DNA from: Siphonobacter aquaeclarae
Lineage (GTDB): Bacteria > Bacteroidota > Bacteroidia > Cytophagales > Spirosomataceae
Reading direction: 5' to 3'
DNA length: 64,000 bases
Assembly (NCBI RefSeq): GCF_900103285.1
Contig: NZ_FNGS01000003.1
Location: 1 to 64,000, forward strand
Shown here: piece by piece, positions 16,602 to 25,081 of the stretch
Position numbering within the stretch: the stretch's first letter is position 1
Layout of the letters: each line of letters opens with the position of its first letter
Made by a program: the position numbers and the translations under genes
Notes under the pieces: model-generated
What the model was told of the DNA's origin: nothing
Seen by the model: the letters and a program-made list of their open reading frames with translations, nothing else
Databases searched by the model: none

Positions 16602-17693
16602 CTACTTCAGAAACGGCATCTTCACGACTACCGCCTTCAGGTATTTATTCCGGATGTTGATATAGATTTCGGTACCGGTCTTCGCGTATTCCATTTGGAT
16701 ATAGCCCATTCCGATTCCCTTGTTCAGGCTCGGAGACTGGGTTCCGGAAGTGACTTCGCCGATGATATGCCCGGCCGCGTTCATGATTTCGTAGTGCTGA
16801 CGCGGAATACCCCGGTCAATCATCTCAAAACCAACCAGCTTCCGTACCACACCGTTTTCTTTCAATCCTTTGTGAAACGCGCTGTAGGTGAAGTCTTTCG
16901 TGAATTTGGTAATCCAGCCCAGTCCGGCTTCGATCGGCGATGTAGAATCGTCGATATCGTTTCCGTACAGGCAGTATCCCATCTCTGTACGCAGCGTGTC
17001 GCGCGCGCCCAGGCCAGTCGGCTGAATGCCAAACTCGGCACCGGCTTCCATAATTGCGTTCCAGATATGCACAGCGTGCTCGTTGGGCACATATATCTCT
17101 ACCCCTCCGGCGCCGGTATAGCCGGTCGTCGCCACGAGGATATTGTCGACTCCGGCAACCGTGCCTTCCGTAAATTCATAGTACTTCAGGTCTCCCAGCT
17201 TCAGATCCGTCAGTTTTTGTACCGTTGCGACACCTTTCGGTCCCTGAACAGCAAAAAGACACAACTGATCCGACAGGTTTTCCATCTCCACGCCTTCGGT
17301 ATTGTGTTGCTGAATCCAGTTCCAGTCTTTTTCAATGTTGGAAGCATTGACGACGACGAAATAGTCCGTCGCACTCCGGCGGTAAATCAGCAAATCGTCC
17401 ACGATACCGCCACGGTCGTTCGGCAGGCAGGAGTACTGCACTTTGCCATCTACCAGGACCGCTACGTCGTTAGAAGTAACCCGCTGAAGGAGATCCAGCG
17501 CTTTTTCTCCCCGGACGACGAATTCGCCCATGTGGGATACATCGAAAATACCCACCGCATTCCGCACCGCGAGGTGTTCCTGAATGAGCCCGGCATAGGA
17601 AACAGGCATTTCAAATCCGGCAAAGGGAACCATTTTAGCTCCCAGGGAAACGTGAACGTCGTGAAGAGGGAGGCGACGAAGTGTATCTGTCAT
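16602..17693 (-). CDS. gcvT: Glycine cleavage system T protein (aminomethyltransferase)
   Basis: GcvT transfers the methylene group from the H-protein-bound aminomethyl to tetrahydrofolate, releasing ammonia. The 363-residue protein begins at ATG 17693 (MTDTLRRLPLHDVHVSLGAKMVPFAGFEMPVSY, a typical N-terminus), has GIFDVSHMGEF, and the folate-binding region GLGARDTLRTEMGYCLYGNDI with the essential acidic residues. It stands alone: gcvH and gcvP are not in the window, and no glycine riboswitch is visible upstream. Confidence 0.96.
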   Translation of the reverse strand: MTDTLRRLPLHDVHVSLGAKMVPFAGFEMPVSYAGLIQEHLAVRNAVGIFDVSHMGEFVVRGEKALDLLQRVTSNDVAVLVDGKVQYSCLPNDRGGIVDDLLIYRRSATDYFVVVNASNIEKDWNWIQQHNTEGVEMENLSDQLCLFAVQGPKGVATVQKLTDLKLGDLKYYEFTEGTVAGVDNILVATTGYTGAGGVEIYVPNEHAVHIWNAIMEAGAEFGIQPTGLGARDTLRTEMGYCLYGNDIDDSTSPIEAGLGWITKFTKDFTYSAFHKGLKENGVVRKLVGFEMIDRGIPRQHYEIMNAAGHIIGEVTSGTQSPSLNKGIGMGYIQMEYAKTGTEIYINIRNKYLKAVVVKMPFLK

Positions 17694-17777
17694 GAAAGAT
17701 GGAAATAATAGACAGGCAAAAATAGCGGAAATTGCCCTTCCGGCCTGCATGGGAAGAGCACTTGCGGGAAACTTCCC

Positions 17778-18287
17778 TCAGGCAACGACAACAGAGGACG
17801 CCTCCCAGAGGCTGGATGTCAGCCATTCTGCCTTGGAAGGGGTCTCTTCCTGCGCGATCCGGATCGTCCGGACGCCGGCTTTATGCCCTGCCTGTACGTC
17901 CCGTTCCCGGTCGCCGATCATCCACGATTGAGCCGGGTCGATCGCATACTTGGCCATTGCCTTCTCCAGCATCAGCGAATCCGGCTTCCGGAGCAGGGAA
18001 TTGCTCGTATAATCCGGGTGATGCGGGCAGAAATACAGATCGTCAAGCAGGTTTCCACATTTTTCCTGCAGAAACTCGTGGCATTTGACGACGTCTTCCT
18101 TCTTATATAATCCCTTGGCAATACCTGCCTGATTCGTAATGACAATCAGCATGTAGCCGGCTTCTTTCATCTGCCGGAGGGCTTCGACGGTGCCTTCAGG
18201 AATAATCAGGTCCTCGGTACGAAACAGGTATCCTTCGGTATCCTGATTCAGTACACCATCACGGTCGAGAAAAACACATTTTTTCAT
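17778..18287 (-). CDS. HAD-IIIA phosphatase, GmhB-like
   Basis: A 169-residue HAD phosphatase starting at ATG 18287. Motif I is FLDRDGVLN with the Asp nucleophile and acid/base, motif II is ITNQAGIAKG, motif IV is MIGDRERDVQAG. A cysteine/histidine segment (CPHHPDY) marks the GmhB/HisB-N group, although only one of the usual zinc-loop cysteine pairs is visible. Likely substrate is D-glycero-D-manno-heptose 1,7-bisphosphate or a related sugar phosphate for LPS or S-layer sugar synthesis. It is 84 bp upstream of gcvT in the same orientation. Confidence 0.88.
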   Translation of the reverse strand: MKKCVFLDRDGVLNQDTEGYLFRTEDLIIPEGTVEALRQMKEAGYMLIVITNQAGIAKGLYKKEDVVKCHEFLQEKCGNLLDDLYFCPHHPDYTSNSLLRKPDSLMLEKAMAKYAIDPAQSWMIGDRERDVQAGHKAGVRTIRIAQEETPSKAEWLTSSLWEASSVVVA

Positions 18288-18370
18288 GGCGCTCGGGGTC
18301 ACGCTGGCAAAAGTTTCCAGGTTTTGGTTGTTCAGGCAAAAAATAGAATTATGTAAATATAAATTTGTAT

Positions 18371-18405
18371 AATTATTCGAAAGATAAGGAGTGATTCGAA
18401 TAATT
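18371..18405. promoter_or_regulatory. 11-bp inverted repeat upstream of the GmhB-like gene
   Basis: AATTATTCGAA (18371-18381) and TTCGAATAATT (18395-18405) are perfect inverted copies with a 13-bp centre, 85 bp upstream of the GmhB-like start. It could be an operator. A separate small hairpin CGGGC/GCCCG follows at 18414-18430. Confidence 0.45.
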
Positions 18406-18431
18406 TTCCATTTCGGGCGAAAAAAGCCCGC

Positions 18432-18530
18432 AGATAAAAGGCTTTAAGGGCTACAAGCAGTATGCTATAAGCTGGAAAGAACCTGCTATACGCACGCGGC
18501 ACCTCGCTTAACGCTTAAAGCTTATTGCCT
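18432..18530. repeat. Degenerate inverted repeat, family C
   Basis: Words such as GGCTTTAAGGGCTA, TGCTATAAGC and CGCTTAACGCTTAAAGC form imperfect inverted pairs, similar in vocabulary to the element at 31049-31147. It is more diverged than that copy. Confidence 0.4.
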
Positions 18531-18538
18531 ACCGCCCA

Positions 18539-18575
18539 CAAAAAAACCTGCCAGCAGTAACTACGCTGGCAGGCT
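18539..18575 (-). terminator. Terminator of the four-helix membrane protein gene
   Basis: On the minus strand GCCTGCCAGC/GCTGGCAGG forms a 9-bp GC-rich stem with a TAGTTACT-type loop, followed by six T or more. Confidence 0.88.
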
Positions 18576-18601
18576 CTCCGGTATTGTACCGGTTATCCGA
18601 T

Positions 18602-19051
18602 CTAACGGAACAGCGGACGATCCGTGAAGGGAATCCGGCTGAGCATCAGGAGCAAAGCGATTCCGAAAAAAATCAGCGCCGACTTATGCCGGGCCACGTC
18701 TACCGTTCCTTTTTTGGCTTTGCTGTAACCAATGTGTACCAGGGCAATGGCGATGATCATCATCACCGCATGCTCTACGGCGAAGTACCGGATACCGGCT
18801 TCCTTCATCGGGTTTACACCTTCCATTGAGAAGGCTGCGATGCCAAGCGGACTGGTCACGAAGTACATAATCAGTCCTACGAGCAACTGGATATCGCAGG
18901 AGATCATGAAGAACAGCCCTACTTTGCGATCACCGTCGGTATACGGCTTCTGACCGGTTACGCCGGCAGCGGCTTTGGCGATGGCTACGATGGCGAGAAT
19001 CAGGACAACCCAGCGGAGCCAGGAGTGGATCGACAGTAAAACAGTTTCCAT
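18602..19051 (-). CDS. Cytochrome-b-like four-helix membrane protein
   Basis: A 149-residue integral membrane protein starting at ATG 19051 (METVLLSIHSWLRW). Four hydrophobic helices are visible, with histidines in or near them (IHSWLRW, AVEHAVMMI, LVHIGYS, ARHKSALIF), a pattern that could bind heme. Bacteroidota homologues of this type are commonly labelled 'cytochrome B', but no function is established that I know of. It precedes no obvious electron-transfer partner; its upstream neighbour on the same strand is an FG-GAP protein. Confidence 0.78.
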   Translation of the reverse strand: METVLLSIHSWLRWVVLILAIVAIAKAAAGVTGQKPYTDGDRKVGLFFMISCDIQLLVGLIMYFVTSPLGIAAFSMEGVNPMKEAGIRYFAVEHAVMMIIAIALVHIGYSKAKKGTVDVARHKSALIFFGIALLLMLSRIPFTDRPLFR

Positions 19052-19185
19052 GTCGTTTGCTACGTTTATTCGTTTGAGTGGGGAGCCGGCGGTCCGGAAT
19101 CCGGCGGCAAACAAACAGCCAAACCGCCAGATCACCAAACTGTCCGGCACATTTTGCCCCGCTTCTCCGGTGTTCCGGGAGTTTA

Positions 19186-20292
19186 CTATTTCCCGTTCCA
19201 GAAGACGCTCAGGCCGTCTTTTCCGGCTGCAACGATCTCCGGTAGTTTGTCTCCGTTGAGGTCTACAATCTCCATGGCAATGCCCGTTCCTTTCGACTGG
19301 CCAGCCGGTCCGAAGATGATCGTATGCTTGTCAAAACCGGTACCGTTCCACGTGAAGTAAAACATACCATAGTCATCTTTTGCACCTGCATCATTATCAT
19401 TATGAGCCCGGTAGCGCTTGCCGGTGACGAGCTCCGGCTTGCCGTCTCCCGTAATATCCCGCCAATGCATTTCATGGTACTGGGAGTTTTTGTCGTCAAT
19501 TAGTTTCTTTTCCCAGGTACGCTGGCCGTTTGCGTCCGACTGCTTATACCAGAAGAGACCATAGTCATGCGCCGCGCCGACGATGAGGTCGTTTTTCCCG
19601 TCTTTATCAACGTCTGTCACCAAAATCGGGACGCTGGCCTGACCCAGTTTGAAATCTTCGTGAAACACCCATTTCTGGGCAAAGGGCTTCTCCGGCGCTT
19701 CCAGCCAGCCGTCGGCCAGAATGAAATCACCGCGGCCGTCCCCGTTTACGTCTCCGAAACCAAGACCATGCCCCTGTTTTTCCAGCAGTTGAAACTTGGT
19801 GAAACTTCCGTCTTTGTTGAGGCGGTACATTTTAAACGGCCGGCCGGGATTATTCGGAACGATCTCGGGCGTACCATCCCCGTCTACATCCCAGGCGCGG
19901 GTCGTTTCGACATTTCCGCAGGCATCGATGACATGTTCGGGCCATTCGGCGCCGAGTTTACCGGTGTTTTCTTTCCAGATCAGCGTTCCGCCGAACCAGC
20001 CGCCGGTGACGAAATCCATGCGCCCGTCTCCGTTCACATCCATCGGTATCGTCGAAAAATCATCGTAGTACTCCCCTTCTGCCCGGACCTTTCCGATGAA
20101 AAACTTCTTTTTGAAGGAAGGCCCTTCGTACCACCATTCGCCGGATACGAGATCCGGAACCTTGTCGCCGTTGACGTCGAACACGCCGACCGCCTCAAAG
20201 CGCTCTTCCGAAACTTTCTGCTGTTTGAAGGGGCGGTCTTTGACAAGCGGGGCGATCGCCGCTGCCAGAACCAACCAGAGACCTGTTTTCAT
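19186..20292 (-). CDS. FG-GAP/VCBS repeat protein (predicted seven-bladed propeller)
   Basis: A 368-residue exported protein with a short N-terminal signal-like segment (GLWLVLAAAIAPL). It has seven repeats of the form D-[VLI]-x-G-D-x-x-P/D-[DE]-[LIF]-V, for example DVNGDKVPDLVSG, DVNGDGRMDFVTG, DVDGDGTPEIV and DLNGDKLPEIVAA. Such repeats bind calcium and fold as a beta-propeller. The start is 6 bp after the stop of the GH172 gene, so the two are certainly cotranscribed and may be a secreted carbohydrate-handling pair. Confidence 0.88.
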   Translation of the reverse strand: MKTGLWLVLAAAIAPLVKDRPFKQQKVSEERFEAVGVFDVNGDKVPDLVSGEWWYEGPSFKKKFFIGKVRAEGEYYDDFSTIPMDVNGDGRMDFVTGGWFGGTLIWKENTGKLGAEWPEHVIDACGNVETTRAWDVDGDGTPEIVPNNPGRPFKMYRLNKDGSFTKFQLLEKQGHGLGFGDVNGDGRGDFILADGWLEAPEKPFAQKWVFHEDFKLGQASVPILVTDVDKDGKNDLIVGAAHDYGLFWYKQSDANGQRTWEKKLIDDKNSQYHEMHWRDITGDGKPELVTGKRYRAHNDNDAGAKDDYGMFYFTWNGTGFDKHTIIFGPAGQSKGTGIAMEIVDLNGDKLPEIVAAGKDGLSVFWNGK

Positions 20293-20298
20293 TGTCGA

Positions 20299-21456
20299 TC
20301 AGTTAATTTCCAGGGCGTCGCGGGCGGGCAGAGCCGGGAAGGGTGTATGTGGTTCGGTTTGATACCAAAAAATAGTTCCTGCAACATCGGAGCTTTGCGG
20401 GAGATACCGCCCGCCGCTCTTCCAGCCGAGGTCCTGAATGGTGACTTTCAGGTCTTTTTCGAAACGGACCGGATCGAGCAAATGCCAGCGGTACAGTCCG
20501 AAACGTTGCTGGGATTTGTAGGTACCATCCGGGCGAAGTACCTGCGGAAGGCCGGCATACGGCGTTGAAAATTCCGTATACTTTCCGTTGCGGTCAAAGT
20601 TGTAGCTCCCGCAGAAATAGTCTTCCGTGCCGGTACCGGCAATCGTCGGATATTCCTTGTCTCCATCCATAAAAAACTTGATTTCTCCTTCGCCCCACCA
20701 ACCATTATTATGCACACCCCAGGCAAGGTAGGTTCCGACGTACTGGCCTTTTCCTTTGATTCCGTCGATGAGCGTAATCGGCTGATTGACCGGATGGCCG
20801 TTGGCTCTCCGGAATTGAGCGTGGAAGTAGGCTGCGTCGTCAGGTACTTCTGTCAGGGTGTAGTCCACCTGGTAGTAGAGCCGCATTTCCCGGTCGTCGA
20901 GGTTTTCCATGGTGATGCGGCATTTTTTGCGGAAGGGCATCGGCCAGTAGCAATTGAAGGCACTGCCCGGGTTGACGCAAACCGCCAGGGAGTTAAGCGG
21001 CGCATATTCGCCCCATCCCATGCCGAAAAAATCTCCGACGGGTACTTCAACCGACGGCGTCTTTTCATCATCCCAGTAAAAACGAAGAATACTGAAACGC
21101 CAGTTGCCGGTAGGCGTCATCCAGATATGCTGAATCTGCCCGGAGCCGGAGATTTCAGCAAGGGTAAATACCTGCTTGGGCTTGATAATGACGAAAGGGT
21201 TGACCTTCCATCCTTTGCCCAGGTCCCGGGCCTCGCGCCGGGCATTGGCCTGATTGGCACGGGTATCGGAGGTATCGGCCATGCCGCCTTTGCCGCGCTC
21301 TCCGGTGAAGTTTTCCGGGCTGATGGAGCGGGTTTGCGCATTTGACAGGCGATAAAGGTTGCTCAGGCCAACGTCAAGCCCGTTCCAGGGCTTGTTCTGG
21401 GCGAAAAGCGTGGTACAGGAAAGCAATAGCAGTACCGGTGCTAAACGGAGGTTCAT
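20299..21456 (-). CDS. DUF2961 (glycoside hydrolase family 172) protein
   Basis: A 385-residue secreted protein; start at ATG 21456 gives a clean signal peptide (MNLRLAPVLLLLSCTTLFAQ). The body carries DUF2961 hallmarks: SGSGQIQHIWMT, YWDDEKTPSVEVPVGDFFG, NCYWPMPF, and GTGTEDYFCGSYNF. DUF2961 is glycoside hydrolase family 172, which includes fructofuranosidases and arabinofuranosidases; the exact substrate cannot be given. The conserved acidic residues in EVPVGDFF and GTGTEDYF are likely active-site residues. It heads a two-gene operon with the FG-GAP gene. Confidence 0.88.
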   Translation of the reverse strand: MNLRLAPVLLLLSCTTLFAQNKPWNGLDVGLSNLYRLSNAQTRSISPENFTGERGKGGMADTSDTRANQANARREARDLGKGWKVNPFVIIKPKQVFTLAEISGSGQIQHIWMTPTGNWRFSILRFYWDDEKTPSVEVPVGDFFGMGWGEYAPLNSLAVCVNPGSAFNCYWPMPFRKKCRITMENLDDREMRLYYQVDYTLTEVPDDAAYFHAQFRRANGHPVNQPITLIDGIKGKGQYVGTYLAWGVHNNGWWGEGEIKFFMDGDKEYPTIAGTGTEDYFCGSYNFDRNGKYTEFSTPYAGLPQVLRPDGTYKSQQRFGLYRWHLLDPVRFEKDLKVTIQDLGWKSGGRYLPQSSDVAGTIFWYQTEPHTPFPALPARDALEIN

Positions 21457-21524
21457 GCAGGATAGATTTAAGAGGTTCTGAAGGGAAATTTCGTCATTCC
21501 CCTGAAAAATCATACGTCCCGGAT

Positions 21525-21559
21525 AAAAAAGCCCCGACAACCGGTATGATTGTCGGGGC
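21525..21559 (-). terminator. Terminator of the ECF sigma operon
   Basis: On the minus strand GCCCCGACA/TGTCGGGGC (9 bp, 21531-21539 with 21551-21559) followed by six T. Confidence 0.9.
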
Positions 21560-21582
21560 GAAAACCAGAAAAATTTCTGAGG

Positions 21583-23160
21583 TCAGAATTCGTAAAGAGC
21601 ACGAATACGTAATCCAGCCGGTGTTTTCTCCAGGCGATAGTCACAATTCCGGAGAGACGGCGCCAGATAGGTTTCTACCTGGAAAGCCAGGTGGGCAAAC
21701 CGCTTCTCCAGCCCTACTCCTGCGTTGAAGGAGTTGATCAGCGGCTCCCGGGGCTGAAACGTTGTTTTGTCAGCGCTGAACTCCCCGGTAAACGGATTCC
21801 GGATAACGTTGAACTTATACTGCTGATCTACCTTGACATCGATCATGGTTCCCGCAGACGTCAGAAAAGCCCAGTTATCCGGCAGGTTGGTCCGATATGT
21901 GATATTCAAAGGAATACGAATCATGTCCGATTCCGTATTGATGTTGATAATCTTGAAGTTCGGCGGAACCTTCGGCGCGTGGCTCATCCGGAAATCCCGG
22001 TGATTTTTGTCGATAAACTTCCGCTCGCTGACGTAGCTTTCTCCGTTCACTTTGGCGATCGTCAGACCGCTATTGATTCCCCAGTGCTTACCGAGAATGA
22101 TGCCGACGGAAACAGATTTGGCTGCATAGTTCTTTTCCCACTCAAACCCTCCTCCGACACGGAAGGCCGTCGTCCGGGTTTTCGGCAGGCGTATCGACGG
22201 CGATTCCGCTGCGGGCGCCGCGAAGAATCGCCGCTTGACCGGTATAGCCGTTTTCACGGGAATTCCCTCCGGATACACATCAAAACCGGTATGTGGTCTG
22301 AGATAGGCTACTTCGGTTATTTTCCTTCCTTCCGAAACAGAAACGGACCGGTTTTCCGGCAGGTTGCCGGAAGCATAACCGGATGGACCGGGCTTCGTAT
22401 CCGTTCCGGCAAAACGGGTACCTCCGGACCGGGTCTCGCCGGACCGGGTCTCGCCAGACCGGGTCTCGCCAGACCGGGTCTCGCCAGACGACAAGACATT
22501 CTCTGTTTCCCGGCTGTTCGCGTTTTTCGTGCCGGCAGGTGTCGCATACCGGTCACCGCGTAATCCGTTTCCTGCTGTCTCAACGCTTTCCGAGAATTTC
22601 TCGCCGGACCGCAGGGACCGCGTAGCAGTCTGGCCGGCCCCCTCCCCTTCCGACGCAACGCGATTACCGTAGGTCGACTGCCGGGTCTGATCGGAGAAGC
22701 GGCGGTCGGCAGGTTGTGCCGGACCTGCGGCGTAATCCGGGCGGGTTTCGGCGGTTACTTGTCCGTCGCCGGTCAGGTCCGGACGGTTATCAGCAGGATG
22801 TATAGTTTTTCCATTCGTTGCGGTTAAGGGAGATTGACTGGAAGAAGCGGCGTTTCCGGGAGCGACGGAAGCGCGGGCAGCGGTCGAGCGGACCACCTGA
22901 ATCTCCCTGCGGAGCTCGGTGACCGTCTGCCGCAGGATGCGGTTTTCGCGGTACTGGATGATATTCGTCACCACGAGGATCGTCGCAACGAGTCCTGTAG
23001 CGCCATAGCCTACCCATTTGGCTCCGGTTCGGACCCACCAGGTTGCAGGCATCTGCTGTTTGTAAAAAGCCTGGAATTTCGACCACTCCTGCTCCTGGAA
23101 AGGTGGTTCGATTCCTTCCAACTTTCGTCGGACGGCTTCATTGAAACGATCCGTTTTCAT
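21583..23160 (-). CDS. Membrane-anchored sigma-factor partner ending in an outer-membrane barrel
   Basis: A 525-residue protein encoded 3 bp after an ECF sigma gene. Residues 1-45 are cytoplasmic and charged, 48-66 are one membrane helix (GYGATGLVATILVVTNII), then a helix with ENRILRQTVTELRREIQ. Residues about 95-290 are a low-complexity linker rich in Ser, Thr, Gly and Arg, with a run of SGETR repeats. The last 200 residues (from FRVGGGFEWEKNY) alternate polar and hydrophobic residues like a PorT-type outer-membrane barrel and end in Phe (IRALYEF). By position it is the likely anti-sigma factor. No canonical zinc anti-sigma or RskA motif is visible. The fold order would make it span the periplasm. 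Confidence 0.75.
   Translation of the reverse strand: MKTDRFNEAVRRKLEGIEPPFQEQEWSKFQAFYKQQMPATWWVRTGAKWVGYGATGLVATILVVTNIIQYRENRILRQTVTELRREIQVVRSTAARASVAPGNAASSSQSPLTATNGKTIHPADNRPDLTGDGQVTAETRPDYAAGPAQPADRRFSDQTRQSTYGNRVASEGEGAGQTATRSLRSGEKFSESVETAGNGLRGDRYATPAGTKNANSRETENVLSSGETRSGETRSGETRSGETRSGGTRFAGTDTKPGPSGYASGNLPENRSVSVSEGRKITEVAYLRPHTGFDVYPEGIPVKTAIPVKRRFFAAPAAESPSIRLPKTRTTAFRVGGGFEWEKNYAAKSVSVGIILGKHWGINSGLTIAKVNGESYVSERKFIDKNHRDFRMSHAPKVPPNFKIININTESDMIRIPLNITYRTNLPDNWAFLTSAGTMIDVKVDQQYKFNVIRNPFTGEFSADKTTFQPREPLINSFNAGVGLEKRFAHLAFQVETYLAPSLRNCDYRLEKTPAGLRIRALYEF
22424..22489. repeat. 15-bp tandem repeat encoding SGETR units
   Basis: About four copies of a 15-bp unit (core GACCGGGTCTCGCCA) in tandem within the anti-sigma-like gene. 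In frame they encode SGETR repeats followed by SGGTR. Copy number changes would not shift the frame but would alter linker length. Confidence 0.85.
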
Positions 23161-23163
23161 CCT

Positions 23164-23760
23164 TTAAAAAGGTGTATTACCCCAGTTTCGTTGTGATACA
23201 TAGGGATATGACTCGATAACCATTTGCTGGAGGAGCGCGCGGGCCCGCGCAAAATGCGAGCGGACGGTTCCTTCCTTGATATTGAATAAATCGGCGATCT
23301 CCCGGAGCTGATATCCGTCGACCACGTGCATCAGGAAAATAGACCGGTAGATTGGTTTCAGTTGCTGGACCAGCTGCAGGATTTCATCGGCCGAAATCTG
23401 ATCGACAATTCCTTCATCCAGCACGGGATCCGGGACGGCATCGTACCCGATCTCACTATGAAATTTCTGGTTTTTCCGGAAGTAGCTGATTGCCGAATTG
23501 ACCATGATCGTCCGCAGCCATGCTTTAAAAGGCAGTTGGGAATCATAGCGCTCAAGATTCCGGAATACCTTCAGAAAGCCCTCATTCAGTATCTCTTCGG
23601 CTTCCTCCGTGCTGGAAGAATAACGCAGGCAGATGCTCTTCGCGTAACTGAAATATTGTTGAAAAAGCACCCTCTGGGCGCGCTTGTCATCCGACAAACA
23701 CGCCTGTATGACCCCTTCGAGGTCATCGTCCGAAAAGGATGCTTTCTTTCGAAAAAACAA
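23164..23760 (-). CDS. RNA polymerase ECF-type sigma factor
   Basis: A 198-residue sigma-70 family protein with region 2 (QQYFSYAKSICLRYSSSTEEAEEILNEGF in part, FKAWLRTIMVNSAISYFRK) and region 4 (YRSIFLMHVVDGYQLREIADLFNIKEGTVRSHFARARALLQQ), but no region 1 or 3. It is a two-domain extracytoplasmic-function sigma factor. It probably responds to an envelope signal through the membrane protein encoded directly downstream. Upstream an inverted repeat AGGTTCC/GGAACCT (23777-23783, 23818-23824) lies in the promoter region. Confidence 0.93.
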   Translation of the reverse strand: MFFRKKASFSDDDLEGVIQACLSDDKRAQRVLFQQYFSYAKSICLRYSSSTEEAEEILNEGFLKVFRNLERYDSQLPFKAWLRTIMVNSAISYFRKNQKFHSEIGYDAVPDPVLDEGIVDQISADEILQLVQQLKPIYRSIFLMHVVDGYQLREIADLFNIKEGTVRSHFARARALLQQMVIESYPYVSQRNWGNTPF

Positions 23761-24112
23761 GTTATCTCACGGGTTAAGGTTCCCTTCTATCTTCCTCATA
23801 CGCAAAAGGAACCTGATTCGTTGCAGCCAATCTGTCTTTTATTGCCTCCGTCCGGAAATAGTTCCGACAAGACACCTTTCCCTGCCCGGAAGAAATAATT
23901 TCCTTCTCCCTCACGAAAATAGTTATTACTCTGATTTACAGACAAATAGCATATTCATTTTCTCGTTTTCGTTGAAAAAAAGAGATCAAACGCTTAAAAA
24001 AAGCGGCGTTCCTGCAACGCGCTTCCGGCACCCGGCGTAAGGGGTAATTGAATCGATTCACGGATTATTTTTCACTTAAAGCCTGATTCTCTCACTTCCA
24101 TTATATCTCCGT
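23761..24112. promoter_or_regulatory. Divergent region between sigma factor and PepSY-like lipoprotein
   Basis: 350 bp without an ORF. It holds the AGGTTCC/GGAACCT pair near the sigma start and a perfect 12-bp palindrome TGAATCGATTCA (24049-24060) 53 bp before the lipoprotein start. No good TAnnTTTG box is seen, which would fit control by an alternative sigma factor. Confidence 0.4.
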
Positions 24113-24715
24113 ATGAGAAAATACCTGCTTTTGTTTCTGCTGTTCACCGGAGGGCTCTACCTGACCTCCTGTACGAAAGACAGCTCTGCCGTGGCCGATT
24201 CCGAAGATGCACTCGACGCCGTAACGGCCACCGCCGCCCGGTACTCCGCCAGTGTCGATTCGGTAACGCACAAAAAATGTAAGGGAAGTTTAACAGATGT
24301 AGATGTTTCAAGCCTTTCCGCTACCATCACATCTTATATCAAGCAGAACTATTCTTCTGCGACGATCAAAATCGCGCTGAAAGACCAAGCCGGAAACACG
24401 ATCGTCGGTATCGAAGCCGACGGACAGCCGAAAGCGCTTCTTTTCGATGCCAACGGAGCTTTCGTTCAGGAACTTCAGCATTATAAGAAAGCGGCACGGC
24501 TGACGGCAGTCGCCGTGGCCGATCTGCCTGCGGCCATTTCATCCTACATCTCGGCTAACTATTCCGGCGCGACCATTCAAAAAGCCGGAAAAAATGCGGA
24601 AGGGAGCTACTTCGTGGCGATTTCCGTAAGCGGCTCAATTAAAGTACTGCTGTTTGATTCGGCAGGATCCTTTAAGCAGGAGCTTCCGAAACCACCGAGT
24701 CACAAACGTCACTGA
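24113..24715 (+). CDS. Lipoprotein with two PepSY-like repeats
   Basis: A 200-residue lipoprotein: signal peptide with lipobox LTSC near residues 17-20, then two homologous modules. Each has SSLSATITSYIKQNYSSATI or DLPAAISSYISANYSGATI, then a KALLFDANGAFVQEL or KVLLFDSAGSFKQEL strand. This is the PepSY-like (DUF2874) fold, often found next to sensor systems in Bacteroidota. Its position opposite the ECF sigma gene suggests that it belongs to the sensed envelope response. Cys 56 (KKCKGS) is the only other cysteine. Confidence 0.85.
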   Translation: MRKYLLLFLLFTGGLYLTSCTKDSSAVADSEDALDAVTATAARYSASVDSVTHKKCKGSLTDVDVSSLSATITSYIKQNYSSATIKIALKDQAGNTIVGIEADGQPKALLFDANGAFVQELQHYKKAARLTAVAVADLPAAISSYISANYSGATIQKAGKNAEGSYFVAISVSGSIKVLLFDSAGSFKQELPKPPSHKRH

Positions 24716-24780
24716 TCTCTTTCCCGGCGGCCGGATGGTCGCCGGGTTCATTCACCCACCATCAAACCGCTACTTTAACG

Positions 24781-25023
24781 ATGAAAACGACCTCCTTTCC
24801 ACCTGCTGCTGCTCCGGCAGATCGTCCGGATTTATTCTCATCTTCGGGTACGACATCTCCCCTTTTCCCGCTAGACAGTCTGGATATAACTACTCACACG
24901 CGGCGACCGGCTTCAATCGGTGGTAACGGAGAGCAATCGCCGGTTCAGACAGCCAATCTGGATTGGCTCATCGAAGTAATGGTAATGGGTGTGACTGTTC
25001 TGCTGGCGTACTCCTTTTTCTGA
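24781..25023 (+). CDS. Possible small C-terminally anchored membrane protein
   Basis: An 80-codon ORF 65 bp after the lipoprotein gene, with a Pro/Ser/Thr-rich N-terminal part and one C-terminal helix (WLIEVMVMGVTVLLAYSFF). It ends 15-25 bp before a strong terminator, which supports its being the end of this transcript. No family recognised. Coding status is uncertain because the N-terminal composition is unusual. Confidence 0.5.
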   Translation: MKTTSFPPAAAPADRPDLFSSSGTTSPLFPLDSLDITTHTRRPASIGGNGEQSPVQTANLDWLIEVMVMGVTVLLAYSFF

Positions 25024-25039
25024 CAATCAGAAGAATACA

Positions 25040-25080
25040 AAAAAAGAAACCCCTCTTTCCCACAGGAAAAGAGGGGTTTT
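25040..25080. terminator. Bidirectional terminator
   Basis: Stem AAACCCCTCTTTCC/GGAAAAGAGGGGTTT (25047-25060 with 25065-25079) with loop CACA, flanked by A8 on the left and T4 on the right. It ends the plus-strand lipoprotein unit and, on the minus strand, the structured transcript from 25082-25200. Confidence 0.85.
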
Positions 25081-25081
25081 G

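Noticed and set aside
16695-17708. 337-codon open frame antisense to gcvT
   Set aside because: It lies fully opposite a well-conserved gene, and its translation has no family features; it reflects the codon bias of gcvT.
17694-17777. Glycine riboswitch upstream of gcvT
   Set aside because: The gap to the upstream gene is too short and shows no tandem aptamer core.
22424-22489. Short tandem repeats that look like a CRISPR array
   Set aside because: Units are contiguous 15-bp repeats without spacers and are in frame within a gene; no cas genes in the window.
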